The position numbers were made by a program, and so were the translations under genes. DNA of 64,000 nt from Solen grandis (taxonomy: Eukaryota; Mollusca; Bivalvia; Adapedonta; Solenidae), in contig CM037787.1 in the NCBI GenBank assembly GCA_021229015.1, positions 36,736,720 to 36,800,719 of the forward strand. The letters run 5' to 3'. A model generated the notes under the pieces. It did no database searches. It had not been told where the DNA came from and saw nothing but the letters and a program-made list of their open reading frames with translations. This document shows positions 12,195 through 23,439 of the stretch, piece after piece. How positions within the stretch are numbered: position 1 is the first letter of the stretch; each line of letters starts with the position of its first letter.

Positions 12195-12520
12195 CATAAG
12201 GTTTTCTATCTTTAAGCTGAATAAATTTTGCTGAATATCTTTTGTGTGTTTAAGAGCAAAAGTTTAAAGTGGGTCAACACGACACTTTTCTTAAATTTAA
12301 AAAGTCCCGCAAATTAAACTACTGAGTAACATGACCCCAGCTTCTAATGGCGTTGTGCATTAGAAATAAGAACCAGTCATTACTTCCGTTTTGTCATAGC
12401 AACCCGTTGCTAGGATCCAGACTCCATTTTGTTTTTGCACAAACAAAGGCGTTGACATATTGCTCTCAAGTGTTCTTGAAGTTATATCACAGAATCAATT
12501 TCTTTTGTCAAAAGATAACT
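12195..12520 (+). promoter_or_regulatory. Promoter cassette copy 4, directly upstream of the unrecognised gene
   Basis: Carries ACTTCCG (12382-12388, ETS-type), the RFX-like palindrome TAGCAACCCGTTGCTA (12397-12412) and CTCCATTTTG (YY1-like, near 12420), followed about 110 bases later by the ATG at 12521. The mini-exon ATGGCTTCTTTTATAAAGAG ends at a GTAACT donor with two bases of a split codon. That is the phase the acceptor at 13251/13252 needs (AG+A gives Arg). This phase match is the main reason for calling it exon 1. The motif assignments are by eye. Confidence 0.55.
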
Positions 12521-15500
12521 ATGGCTTCTTTTATAAAGAGGTAACTATGTATTTACAACATTTTTTTTAAATCAACGACAAACAACTCCAGATTACTCGG
12601 AATCATAAATGAGACTTAAACCTACGTAAATCAACGAGCACACTCATAGTTCAATGGGCCTTAAAGATAGGCCTACACTTCAATTTTTTTTAAATTGCAT
12701 GAATTATTTCTTTTGCGAAAATTTCAACTGCTCTATTTTATTGGGAAAATATGGCAGTTATAGTGGGGAAAAAAATGTCCTTTCTTTTGGCTAGGTGAAA
12801 CTGCATGTATAAAAAAATCAATTTACCAAACAATGAATATCACTGTCACTGCATTATTATTTCTTTCCACAGATATTTTTTTAACAGTAACAATCATGTA
12901 GATATTTATAATTGAATAAACTTTTTATCTTCTAATGGTTCATCTTTCAAAGAAAAAAAGAAGTTGAGAATTTGTTTATACCTTTGCCAAAAGTTACTAA
13001 ATAGTTTAATTTGCAGGACATTTTAAAGATTGTAAATACATGTATTATCATACCATGTAGCAGTATTTTCTTCCCGCTATAGATAAAACAGTAATTACAA
13101 CTAATATACTTTAATATGTTAATAATATGATTTTTTTACTATTTTGTTCTGGATATTGTTCTTAATCAGAATCTGTTTTTCAGAACTGTTGCTAAACAAA
13201 CAAAAATTAGATATTAATATCAATAAAATGTTGTCTTTTTTTTTATTTCAGAACAAATGTAGTAAGCACTACAGAAATCATTGAGGCTACTATCTCAGCC
13301 ATCAACAAGAATGGCAGGATATATGAATTTCTGTCAGAACAGCTCATTAGTCCTCAGGGCAGACCTCAGCTTCTGAGGGACATGCAGGTAATATTGCCAT
13401 ATGAACTATATCAGCCTACCATAATGCAATTCTTTCTTTTATCTTATCTCTTTTATGTGATAAAAATTTTTTGATATCCTTTGGTTTAAATATCATGTTC
13501 TAGTGTATTGTAACTGCAGAGTAGGCACTGTATTGAAATTCAAAGAAAAAGATTTTGAAATTTAAAAGGTAAAAGTACATATTAAATTTAAAGAGTGGTT
13601 TCAAAATGTAACAGTCATAACCCTGTTTTAACATTATTTGATTTTTTTTTTTTTTCAATTTTTTTTTCAAAGAAAAAAAAGTCAATGTATTGTCATCACT
13701 CTTGTGTTGTCAACGTGGTGAAAAACTGGTCATAACTTTAAAGTATTAAACCTTCTGTCATTAAACTTCACATACTTATTCACCATCAAAAAGGCTACAT
13801 TCCCCATAACTCTTACATCCTTTTTAATCAAATTAATATCTCTTTCTTTCTTAAGTGCAGTGAAAAACTTTAAACATTTAAACTGTTAAAACTTCACAAA
13901 CTTGTTCACAATCACATGGGCTACAATCTCATAAGGGCCAACTCTTAGGTCAATTTTAACCAAAATTTATATCCTTAAAAAAAAGGAGGAGAGCATATTG
14001 ACATCTACATGCAGTGCTCTTGTTCCATTCTTGTTGTTGTAAAACTTTTGTTAAAACTGGTTTCTTACATCACATTGACAGCTGTTCACAAGCTATAGCC
14101 TGGACTACCTGATGCTGGCTGGCCAGACCCAGCAGCAGGGGTCAGTGGATGTTGACCGCAGCCTGCACATTAGGGCTCTGAATGAGGAGATGAAGAGAAA
14201 TGTGATGCTGAAGAAACTGGTAAACAGCTGCCAGAGGAGGCTCTGGAATCTTCGGGCATCTGGGGTTACCATGCCAACAGCCCCTACAGCCTGGGTAAGC
14301 AGAAGCAGTTCAAGTTATGCTTAAATTGTGATTTTTAAGTTAAAGTTGCACTATTACCTATGAATATGTGTTAAAACATTCAAAAAGTAATTAGGGTTCC
14401 AATCCTAATGGCCATTAGTTCCACCAAAAGCATACAAGTATGGTATAAATTGACAGTATTAGCTTAAAGATGTCAAACTATATGTAAACTCAAGGGACAT
14501 ATTGACAAGATAAATTATGACTGCTAAGTTCTTTTGATTACTTCCCCCTGATAATTTTATTTTAATCTCCTCTAGAACTATGAATTATCTCCCCTGAAAA
14601 AATGTGATTATCACCATTCTTCTATGCTGAAGGTTGGATTTCTTTATGAAATTTGAAACAGAATAATATAATGCGGCTGTCTACCATGAATTTTTCTTAA
14701 GATGCAATTTTATCTTTTCAAATTTAAAGAAATAGTTAATTTTCCATAGGTTTCAATGTTAATTTAAGTATGGATTATCTTCCCCAAAGTAACAATACTT
14801 AAAAAAAAAAAAAAAAAAAAAAAAAACTTTGAGAAACGTTTTTATTTTTAGATGTCTTTAAGTGACAAATACCATAGAAATGTTACCATCCTATGATCTG
14901 ATATGAAGTATGGCTTCTAGAGGGGAAATACCTTAAAATATGATTCCTTAGGTTTGCATGATACTATTAGATTGGTGATGAAATGCTGACACCTAGAATA
15001 TTTTTTGCAGCCATTTCTCTTGATAAAACTTCCAAACAGTGAAAAGGGAAGCCATATTTACATACTAATATTTCTTACCTGGTTTTGAGTTTGTTAAATG
15101 GTGATGGAATGTTACTTGTTTAATTGTTTTAATAGAATATTTTAATGCACTGATTGTTCATAAACATGTCTATTTAAATTGTAAACTAAGTGTATGTTGT
15201 TACTTGTTGTATATTACTTATTCATTGTGTTTAAGATTATGTTCATTTATATGATCATTACATGAGAAATATTTTTAGTAGTTTTTGTGTTGTCTCAGTG
15301 CTCTGTAATTATTCACCTATATGAAAACTCAAAAGAATGAATAACTTCTAATATTTCATCCTCCCTTCTGCTCCTATCAATATATTTCTGATATACTCAC
15401 ACTTATATGTAATTAATGTTATTGCACAGCTAATACTTGTTCACAAAATAACATATATACAGTGATCTTTTTACATTTTTACTGCACAAGTCCTAGCTGG

Positions 15501-18500
15501 GACTACAGAAAGTATGCATCCTACTTTAATATCAATGGCATTTTCTGTATATTTTATGCACCCAGTGAATGCACTGAAATTCAAACATTACATCCACAGC
15601 GAAAACACTGCATTTAGAAGTCAGGATGCAGAGGTAAAATGATCACTGTATATACATATCTATTGAAACTCTGTCATTCCCTGTACTAATCCCTGTCCCC
15701 AACCCTTCCCCCTGTGTAGATATTCCAAGACTTCCCTGACATGCTAGAAAGCAGGAAGGCAGAGGTTTCTTCATGTTCTCTGTATTTCATTATCGGCCCC
15801 TGCCCCAAGATTTCTCTACACATTTTTCCTGTCCCACAGGCACAATTATAACATGTTATATTTAAATATATTTGATGTTTATGATGTTTTAAATGTGAAT
15901 GTATGATTATTTATTTCCATTTATACTCTAGTATTTTACTTCTGTATCTATATACATTTTTATTGTACAATTCTGTATCTTTTATATCATTGATCTCTCT
16001 GTCAATTTTGCTATTTTATAATTTTTGTATTCATTGCCTTGTTTGTCAAAGTTTTCACTTAAGTTCTCACTTAAGTTCTCAACTTTGTTGTATACTTACT
16101 TTTACATCATAATATTTACTCCTTATTTATACAATTGAACATCATTGTTACAGACAAGTTTATCGACTCTGTGTACAAGTCTACCATTCGTGAGGATCTG
16201 TTCAGTGGACCAGTCAAGGTCACAGTTCCTGTAAAGCTTCCTCCACAGTCCAGTCCCAGACTTGTGATACCAGAGATTCAGCCATCTTGTCAGCCTTTAT
16301 CCTGCAGCACAAGTGTGGTACCCTGCAAAAGTCCTTACAACACCCAGATTGACACAGGGTCTGGAGCTGCAAGCAGGGAACCAGATAGAGACAAAAGTCA
16401 GACCCCTCCAACTTCTGATGACAGCCAATCACAGTTCAGCATTCCTGACCTTGACTTCTCTTCTGACCTCTTCAAGGACCTGCCTGTTGTTTCCTGGGAC
16501 ACAGCCCTGACCCTAAGTTGCCAGGAGACAGAGACAACAGTGCCCAGCCCCACGGGTCTACCTTGTGCCCCAACTCCTGCACCTACAGTGATTCCAGCCC
16601 CACCCTCCCAAGCTGACTTGCCAGACACTCCGTCTGGGACATCCACACAGGAGGCTGATGACACCTGCAGGAACTCTGTCCCCCTACCGACCATGTGTAT
16701 CAGGGACCTTCAGCCTCAGACCCAGGGAGTGAAAGAGGGCTCTTCCTACATCAGGTCCTCTAAGATGGTGTGCCCTAGTGCCCCTGTGAAGAAAGGTACC
16801 ATAATTTGAGAATCTGTATGCTCATTGAGTTTAAGGTGCTGACAATAGTATTTAAATAATTTTTAACTTATACCTCTTAAAAAACAATGCATACTGTAGA
16901 TCATTCATTTTCGTTGGGAAAAATTTTCTTGATTTTTAGATGGCTTTTTCAAACAATATTAATCCCCATGAAATTGTTCAATTTAAAGACCTCAGTTACG
17001 TTTTCTAGAACATAAATCCACGATAAATTGACTTTGTAATATATTCCAAATTTAATGTCGACAAAATTTATGATTTCACACTATTACTGGCACATCATTT
17101 TGACACATTTTGAGTCATCATACAGCAGGCCCATTTAGAAGATTTTGGCAAAATATCAAACCAATGAATTTCTGTTTTAAGGGTGTATGTGACAGTTTGC
17201 TAAGGAAAATTTAAACTGTTCAATAGATTTTTTTTAAAACTTTGCATGATTATAGAGAATCATAAAAGAAATATTTTTAGCTCGACTATTCGAAGAATAT
17301 GAGAGCTATTGTAGTCGCACTTGTGTCGGCATTGGCGCTGCAGCTTTTGGTTAAAGTTTTACATGCAAGTTACAATCAACCTTATATCTCAATAACCATT
17401 TATGGTATTGACTTGAAAGTTTATAAATATGTTCAGGGGCATCAGACAACCAAGGTAGATAACTCTTGACTGAATTTGATATAAATTATGGCCCCTTTTT
17501 AACTTAGAAATTTTGGTTAAAGTTTTGCATGCAATAGAAAATTTGGTCAAAGTTTTGCATGCAAGCTACTATCCAGCTTGTATCTCAATAACCATTCATG
17601 GTATTGGCTTGAAAGTTTATGAATATGTTTAGGGGCATCAGACAACCAAGGTTGATACTTCTTGATGAAATATATTAAAAATTATGGCCCCTTTTTAACT
17701 TAGAAATTTTGGTTAAAGTTTTGCATGCAAGATACTCTAATGCTTATATCTAGTATCCAGGCATGTGATTGATTTGAAACATCTTTAATTCATCTAGGGG
17801 CATCATACTTTCAAGGTAGATAACTCTTGATGGAATAAATTACAAATGATGGCTCCGTTTTAACATAGAAATTTTGGTTAAAGTTTTGCATGCAAGGTAC
17901 TTTCATGCTTATATTTCAGAGTCCAGGCATTGGATTGATTTGACACATCTTTTATACGTCTAGGGGTATCATATCAAGGAAGATAACACTTGGTGGAAAA
18001 TATAACAAACTATGGCCCCGTTTTAGCTTAAAAATTTATGTTAAAGTTTTGCAATCAAGCTACTATCCAGTTTTTATCTCAGAAATTGTTTATGGTATTG
18101 ACTAGAAAGTTAAGGAGTGTATTCAGGCGCATCAGAAAACCAAGGAGGATAACTTATGGACTGAATTTTATGCAAATTATTGGATACTTGGTTAAATGTT
18201 TTGCATGTACAGTGTTATTATGCTTATGTCTCAGCAACTAGGCATGGGATTGATTTTAAACTTCATAAAAATATTAAGGGATATCAGACTATCAAGGTAT
18301 ATCAGTTTTGACTATTATTATATACAGACTATTACAGGTATGTGGAGGGCAAGAATTGAAATAGATTTTTTATTTGATTTACCAACAAGCATTTTGAATA
18401 GTCGAGCTTGCTGTCTTCTGACAGCTCTTGTTACGGAATAAAAATTGGGGGTCACCATCCTACTTCTTGAGTTATCTGCCCCTGAATGTGATATTTTTGT

Positions 18501-21500
18501 ACTTTTAGGCCATATTCAAGGGCCAATTTTATTTCCATAAAAATGTTTCTTTTATGATTTTCTATTATCATGCAAACTTTTGAAAATTCTATTCAACAGT
18601 TTAAATTTTCCTTCTTTGTCTATATAGAAAATAAAGCAAACTGTCACATACGCCCTTAACTGCAACACTTGATCCTCAAACTGACTTAAAATATATCCAT
18701 TATTTAAAAAAAATATTACCTCAAATTTAAGTTAAGTAATGAATACAAGTATTGCTAATTAATATTATTTGATGATTTGATTTCCTGCTTGCAGTAATAG
18801 ATCAATGAACATTGCCTGTTCCAGGTGTCCCTGCCCCACGACAGGAACCCATCTTCCCTCTGGTGGGTAGTGACAAGCCTCATGTCTATCAGAAAAAGGC
18901 AAGGAAGGCACACAGAGATGAGGGCATGTTTGATGACTTTGAGCCTGGGCTGGCTAGGGACCTGCTCCTTAAAAGGGAGAAAATTCTGGCTGATTTGGAA
19001 GCTAAGAGGCTCAGGACCAAAATATGGAGTGCAGAACTGGTAAGTTGTTTTAAGGTAAACAAACATAAAAAAGATAATAATCATGCATACTTGTAACTAT
19101 CTTGCCTGACACTGTCAAGAGTTTCCTTTTAGATACATATAGCCTAACATTGAAATCTTATTTAAATGAAAATAGGATAAATGAGCACCCAGGCCTGCCT
19201 TAATAACGTCTCATTTGAGCAACTTAAATTCCTGTCAAATGTGACCTTCATGTCAACTGCCCAAAATGTTTTACTATATGAAAATCTTGCTGCCTTATGC
19301 TACATACAAGCTTGGTTTTAGTGGGTCACAATGCTAGTCAATTTTGAGAAACTGTTCTCTGTTCTTTGGAAATTCTGAAGTAAGTGTGTCATTTGCACTT
19401 CGTTACTCTCATTTTTTTTGCTCTAATTGCTTGCGTGAGTCATTTAAACAAAGACAGAGAACACTAATTTGTACATATATGTCCATTTACTTATCGAATA
19501 TGTAAATTTGAAAAATATAAAATAACAAATTTTGTTGTCAAAATTTTCTTACTTTCTCAAATGAATGACTCGTATTTGTTTTTAGTTTGTTTTTTTGGTG
19601 GCGGGGGGGATTAAACATGGTATTAAATGACTGACTGTGGCATAATAAAGAAATAATCACTGCTATTTGTGTATTGTGGTGAATATAACCACAGTTTAGA
19701 GTTAAGGTGCATATTATTATATCATGAGGGCGAAGCGGAAGTGATATAATTATTTGCACCTGAATGATAAACATGTGGTTAAATACACAACAAAACACAA
19801 AATTATAGACATTGATTATTTCTTACCCAATAATCATCATTAATCATCCGCACTATTTTCTTGAAACATGGAAACCCACAAGCTACATTACTTTTATATT
19901 CGGTTCTCTCTAAATATACAAATGAAGAGAATGACTAAATAGATATGCATTAACTTTATATATATGCTGATTACATCTTATACTTACACTTTTTGTGTTA
20001 CTTGCTTTTAAGCATAGGTGATACATAGGGATCACCTTTCCGTCATCTGTCTGTCCGTTCATCACACTTTTTCTGTCACACTTCAACATGTGACACATGT
20101 TTTCCAAAGAACACACTTGTTTAATTCTCTTAACCTCTTTTTAGCTCACCTGAGCACCATGTGCTCAAGGTGAGCTATTAGGATCACCCCGCGTCCGGCG
20201 TTGTGTGTCATCCGTTGTCAACAACTTGCTTTAAACAATATCTCCTCTGAAACTGCTGGACAGAATTTGATTAAGCCTTGCAGGGATGATCCTTGGGTTA
20301 ACATTTACAAAAGTTGCTAAAATAAACTTGGTCCATGTAGAACTCTGGTTGCCATGGCAAAGAAAGAAAAGAAAAAAGAAAACTTTAAAAATCATCTCCT
20401 TCAAAACTACTGGCCAGATTTCAAAATGTTTTAGTACAGATGTTCCTTGGGTAACCCTCTACAAAGATTGCTAAAATTATTCTGATCCATATAAAAACAT
20501 GACTGCCAGGAGCGGGGCTAATTTGCCTTAAATGTTTATAGAGAAAACTTTAAACAACATCTCCTGAAACTGCTGGACAGAATTTTATTAAACTTGGAAG
20601 GGGTGATCCTTGGTTGAACCTTCACAAAAGTTATTAAAATAAACTTGATCCATGAAGAACCCTGGTTGCCATGGCAATGAAATTTAAAAAGCATCTCCTT
20701 CAAAACTACTGGCCAAATCTCAAAATGCTTAAGTACAGATGTTCCTTGGGGAAACCCTATATTCAGGTGAGCGATCCAGGGCCTCTAAGGCCCTCTTGTT
20801 TATATTCATACTTGTTGGTGCCCCCTGTAACTTGCAAAATGAAAACAAGTGATATGTTGGTTATTTCATTTAAATATTTTAAGTTAGGTCATTTTGTCAT
20901 CAACAAGTCCTGTTAGAATTTTGGATAAAACACTGGTCACATAAAATAATAAATTTAACTAATGCATCATCCCATGAAACCTTATCTTAAACAAGAAGGG
21001 TACTCCCAGAGCATCTTAAGTTAATTGTTTTATACTTATATGAAAAATCAGTTATTTTTTAATAAAAATAATTTCAGTTTTACCCTTCATAACTTTTAAA
21101 AAAGAAGGTCTGCATTGGTATATAATTTTCCTTCATCATATATTTTAGAATTAAATATTTCATAAAAATAGGATTTGTAAAAGTTCACCATAGTAAGCCC
21201 TTAACTTCATTTAGACTCATTTGGTTGTATTGGCAAACTGAGCAGGCCAAAGATCAAACAGCTCCTGAATCAGGGTCTCCTGTTTGTCCATACAGAATTG
21301 CACCTCAGATACTATACCAGTTGCACAGCAAAGAAAAATCTATGGTTTCGCATTCCATTTAAATTTCAAATGTATACATGAATATTCATGATATAAAGGG
21401 ATCAGGAATATCTTATGTTGTTTTTTGATTGATTAAATAATAAAAAATAAAAAAAAATATTGAAATATTTAAACAGAATGTAACTTCCCTACACTAGACG

Positions 21501-23166
21501 GTTTCTTCCTCTCCAGGCTGTAGCTAGCTACAAGGAGGCCAACAACAAATACAACAGGGATGTTGAGTTGAAAAGGATGGCAATGAACTCCTCCAAGTAC
21601 ATCCGTCTGGCCACCAAGTGTAGCATGCTGGTGCCCCCAGTGGCCCCACCCTCCCTTGCTTGCCCAACCCAGACAGCAAGCTCTCAGTACAGTGAAGGGA
21701 GAGGTCTCAAGAGGAAGGCTAGTGAGGGACCCCTGCCCCAGGCAGCCAAAGCGGGCTAGACTGAACCCTCCTGCAGTCCCTAGCCAGACAGGGAGGTCAG
21801 CAGGGGTCAGAAATGCAGTCAAACCCACCTCTAGTGCTCGGTCAGTAGAGTCGCCCAGAATTGTCCTGAAGATCTCCAGGTGCAGACGAGAGGGCTGGAC
21901 CTCAGATCAAGGTATAAATCTCTTTAAAAAATGTGCAGTTATACATGCCTGTACCAAGTATAACAAGTGTTCCCATATAACCTCATATGTAGGTATTTTA
22001 CCCCCAAATTGATCTGTAGCCCCAGTTAAAGAGTTTTGTGGAAGTTAAATCCCTCACAGAGACGGTACAAAAATTAATGAAAAAACACTTTCAAATCTTT
22101 GTGGGAACACTGATCTTAGAATAGTCATCACTCTTGAAATGAAACCATAAAATTGAGATCCAGATGATATATTTTTGCATAATGAATGGTATATTATTTT
22201 TTTTAAATCATTGAAAAGATTACCGAATAAGCCCTTAACTATCTATAAAGATTGTTACCTGCATAATCCCAGTGGATATATAGGATCTGTCTGTGCATCC
22301 ATCCGTCTGTCTGTCCACTCATTCCACTTACATTTGTATGCCAGAACTCTGTAACAATTTTTCCCTTTGTACTTATAAATGGCACAAAGTTTGCTTATGA
22401 TCAGAAGGGTGTGTTGTGACCTTGACCTGAGTTCATATGCTCGTCAGTGCCATCGAAGGTCATGGGCTGAGTAAGTTAAAAATATATGCCAAACCCTCGA
22501 AATTTTAACCCTTTGGCTATAGATGCTCAAACATGTCACAAATATTGCTCATGACAAGAGGGTGTGTCATGATTTCAAGAGGGTGTGTCATTATTTCAAG
22601 GTCAAAGTCACAGACTAATTAAGTCATAAATTTGTTTCCAAAATGATCTATGCTATGCAGGGCTATTCATCACCTTCCATTATAGACTAATTAAGTTATA
22701 AATTTGTTTCCAAAATTTATAGCTCAAAATACCTTGAAGGTTATACATAATGGTTTCTTATGACAAAGGGGGTCAGGACAATGGCCAAGGGTCATTTTTA
22801 CAAGGCCATTCACTGACATTGCAGTTACTTTTCGTCTAGCCACATAGCTTGAGGGACCCAAGGTCATGGCAACAAATTCTGTATATAATCTATGTATTAA
22901 CCCTTACTTCATATAGACTCATTTTGATGCATTGGCAAATAGAGCAGACCCAGATCAGGGTCTTCTCTGTTTGCTCAAACATCAATTCCTAAATTCATAC
23001 ATGAATATTCATGAAATATTCGTAAGTTAATATTATATTTGTTCAAGTGCAGGGTTATTCATCACCTTCCATTATAGCTCTCTTATTTTTTCATTGCATA
23101 GTTTCAATACACATGTTAAGTTACATTAATGTTTATTTTGTTTTCTTTGCAGTGATCAGGTTTTAA
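12521..23166 (+). CDS. Unrecognised nuclear-type protein gene, 7 exons, about 540 aa, frame broken in exon 6
   Basis: Proposed coding exons: 12521-12540, 13252-13387, 14082-14294, 16154 or 16159-16795, 18825-19039, 21517-21911 and 23153-23166 (ends VIRF-stop). All introns are GT-AG and phases join if exon 4 starts at 16159 (acceptor ACAAG); the nearer acceptor (exon from 16154) would need another small exon. The N-terminus reads MASFIKRTNVVSTTEIIEAT, then a helical stretch with KNGRIYEFLSEQ. Exon 4 encodes a long Pro/Ser/Thr-rich linker with an acidic-hydrophobic patch (DLDFSSDLFKDLPVVSW). Exon 5 is charged and probably coiled (ARDLLLKREKILADLEAKR). Exon 6 carries a nuclear-localisation-like stretch (LKRKASE ... 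KRARLN). I recognise no domain; a chromatin or transcription co-factor is only a guess from composition. An extra G near 21751 creates an in-frame TAG at 21757-21759. Exon 1 (20 nt) is the least certain part. Confidence 0.7.
13735..13965 (+). repeat. Two imperfect tandem units in intron 2
   Basis: AAACTTCACATACTTATTCACCAT followed about 115 bases later by a close match (AAACTTCACAAACTTGTTCACAAT), each followed by GGCTACA. This is a non-coding internal tandem typical of mollusc interspersed repeats. Confidence 0.5.
14535..14905. mobile_element. Diverged copy of the 45353-45872 TTAA element, in intron 3
   Basis: Shares CCCCCTGATAATTTT, CATAGG(T/C)TTCAATGTTAA, TTATCT(T/C)CCCC, an A-rich run (14800-14826), GAAACRTTTTTATTTTT and AGTGACAAA with the element at 45353-45872, in the same order. 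The inverted ends are no longer clear here, so this is an older copy. Confidence 0.6.
15505..15615 (+). repeat. Dispersed repeat, copy 2 (pair with 11219-11320)
   Basis: Intronic match to 11219-11320 (AGAAAGTATGCATCCTACTTT start, ACAGCGAAAACACTGC end). Confidence 0.5.
17177..18659. mobile_element. TTAA-bounded foldback element with about 100-bp inverted ends, hosting a nested repeat
   Basis: Left arm starts TTAAGGGTGTATGTGACAGT at 17177. The right arm ends with its inverse (ACTGTCACATACGCCCTTAA, ending 18659), and the match continues inward through AATTTAAACTGTT and AATCATAAAAGAAA, about 100 bp per arm. TTAA at both outer ends suggests a piggyBac-type target site. Between the arms lies the 17279-18432 element. 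Confidence 0.65.
17279..18432 (+). mobile_element. Non-autonomous hairpin-ended element (AGCTCGACTATTCG family), nested
   Basis: The 5' end AGCTCGACTATTCGAAGAAT... AGAGCT can fold into a hairpin. The 3' end GCTGTC-TTCT-GACAGC-TCTTGTT is a hairpin followed by CTTGTT. The interior is four to five imperfect units of about 180 bp around AATTTTGGTTAAAGTTTTGC and GGGGCATCA. No coding. End structure parallels the AGCTCACCTGAGC family at 20143, 30320, 39987 and 40834. Confidence 0.65.
19660..19805. mobile_element. Nearly full-length palindromic (snap-back) element
   Basis: Inverted arms: AGGTGCATATTATTATATCA (19705-19724) against TGATATAATTATTTGCACCT (19742-19761), with a 17-nt loop containing GAGGGCGAAG. 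Farther out, TATAACCACA on the left faces TGTGGTTAAATA on the right, and TGTGTATTGT faces ACAAAACACA. The whole of about 145 bp can fold on itself. Confidence 0.7.
20143..20800 (+). mobile_element. AGCTCACCTGAGC-family non-autonomous element, copy 1
   Basis: 5' end AGCTCACCTGAGCAC forms a hairpin with GTGCTCAAGGTGAGCT. The 3' end AGGGCCT-CTA-AGGCCCT-CTTGTT is a hairpin followed by CTTGTT. The interior holds repeated units (CATCTCC, ACTGCTGGACAGAATT, TGATCCTTGG, AAGTTGCTAAAAT). Two near-perfect RFX X-boxes occur (20348-20361 and 20665-20678). It sits in intron 5 of the unrecognised gene. Short open frames are artefacts of the units. Confidence 0.75.
21195..21402. mobile_element. CCCTTTACTTCAT MITE family, copy A
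   Basis: Starts CCCTTAACTTCATTTAGACT and ends ATATTCATGATATAAAGGG. It contains the family core CAAAGATCAAACAGCTCCTG and AAAGAAAAATC. It lies in intron 5 just before exon 6. It is diverged from copy E (35920-36133). Confidence 0.65.
21749..21759 (+). other. One-base frameshift and in-frame TAG in exon 6 of the unrecognised gene
   Basis: In the frame entering exon 6 the sequence reads QAAKAG-stop, with TAG at 21757-21759. Dropping one G at about 21751 gives QAAKRARLNPPAV and keeps the frame open for 53 more codons. It then passes through a good donor (21911/21912) and ends four codons later in the last exon. The basic KRAR stretch right at the break looks like protein-coding sequence, so this is an assembly or base-call error, a null allele, or a truly shortened C-terminus. 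Confidence 0.65.
22898..23020. mobile_element. CCCTTTACTTCAT MITE family, copy B (internally deleted)
   Basis: Begins TTAACCCTTACTTCATATAG and keeps GACCCAGATCAGGGTCTTCT and ATACATGAATATTCATGAAA. The middle is shorter than in copy A. In intron 6. Confidence 0.6.
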
Positions 23167-23426
23167 AGGGAGAGAAGGCGTGGATGATGAAAGAGGATTT
23201 ACTTTTTTTTTAAATCCATTATTCCTTTTCTTTTATTTTGATAAATTATTTTTCATTTTTAATTTTTTTTTTTGGTTTATATATCTAATAAACATTGTTT
23301 ATATTTACGTTATATATACATTATACGTTAATTGTGCAATAAGGACATTTAAATATAGAATATCAAACATAAGAGATATCGTGTATTTCTTGATTCCCCT
23401 TATATTTTTTGCACAATTTTCTTGCA

Positions 23427-23432
23427 AATAAA
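23427..23432 (+). terminator. Probable poly(A) signal AATAAA of the unrecognised gene
   Basis: AATAAA lies about 260 bases after the TAA at 23164-23166, in an AT-rich stretch without coding potential. It is the first canonical hexamer after the stop that I noticed. Site use is inferred. Confidence 0.4.
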
Positions 23433-23439
23433 GCATCGA

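Noticed and set aside
16135..16809. 224-codon frame as a separate single-exon gene
   Set aside because: Its start lies in the intron before TTACAG and its end passes a good donor (GTACCA); it is exon 4 of the larger gene.
18812..19096. Open frames on both strands around exon 5 as separate genes
   Set aside because: The exon is bounded by CCAG and GTAAGT at 18825-19039; longer frames are read-through and shadows.
21469..21828. 119-codon minus-strand frame over exon 6
   Set aside because: Shadow of the coding exon on the other strand; no splice or family support.
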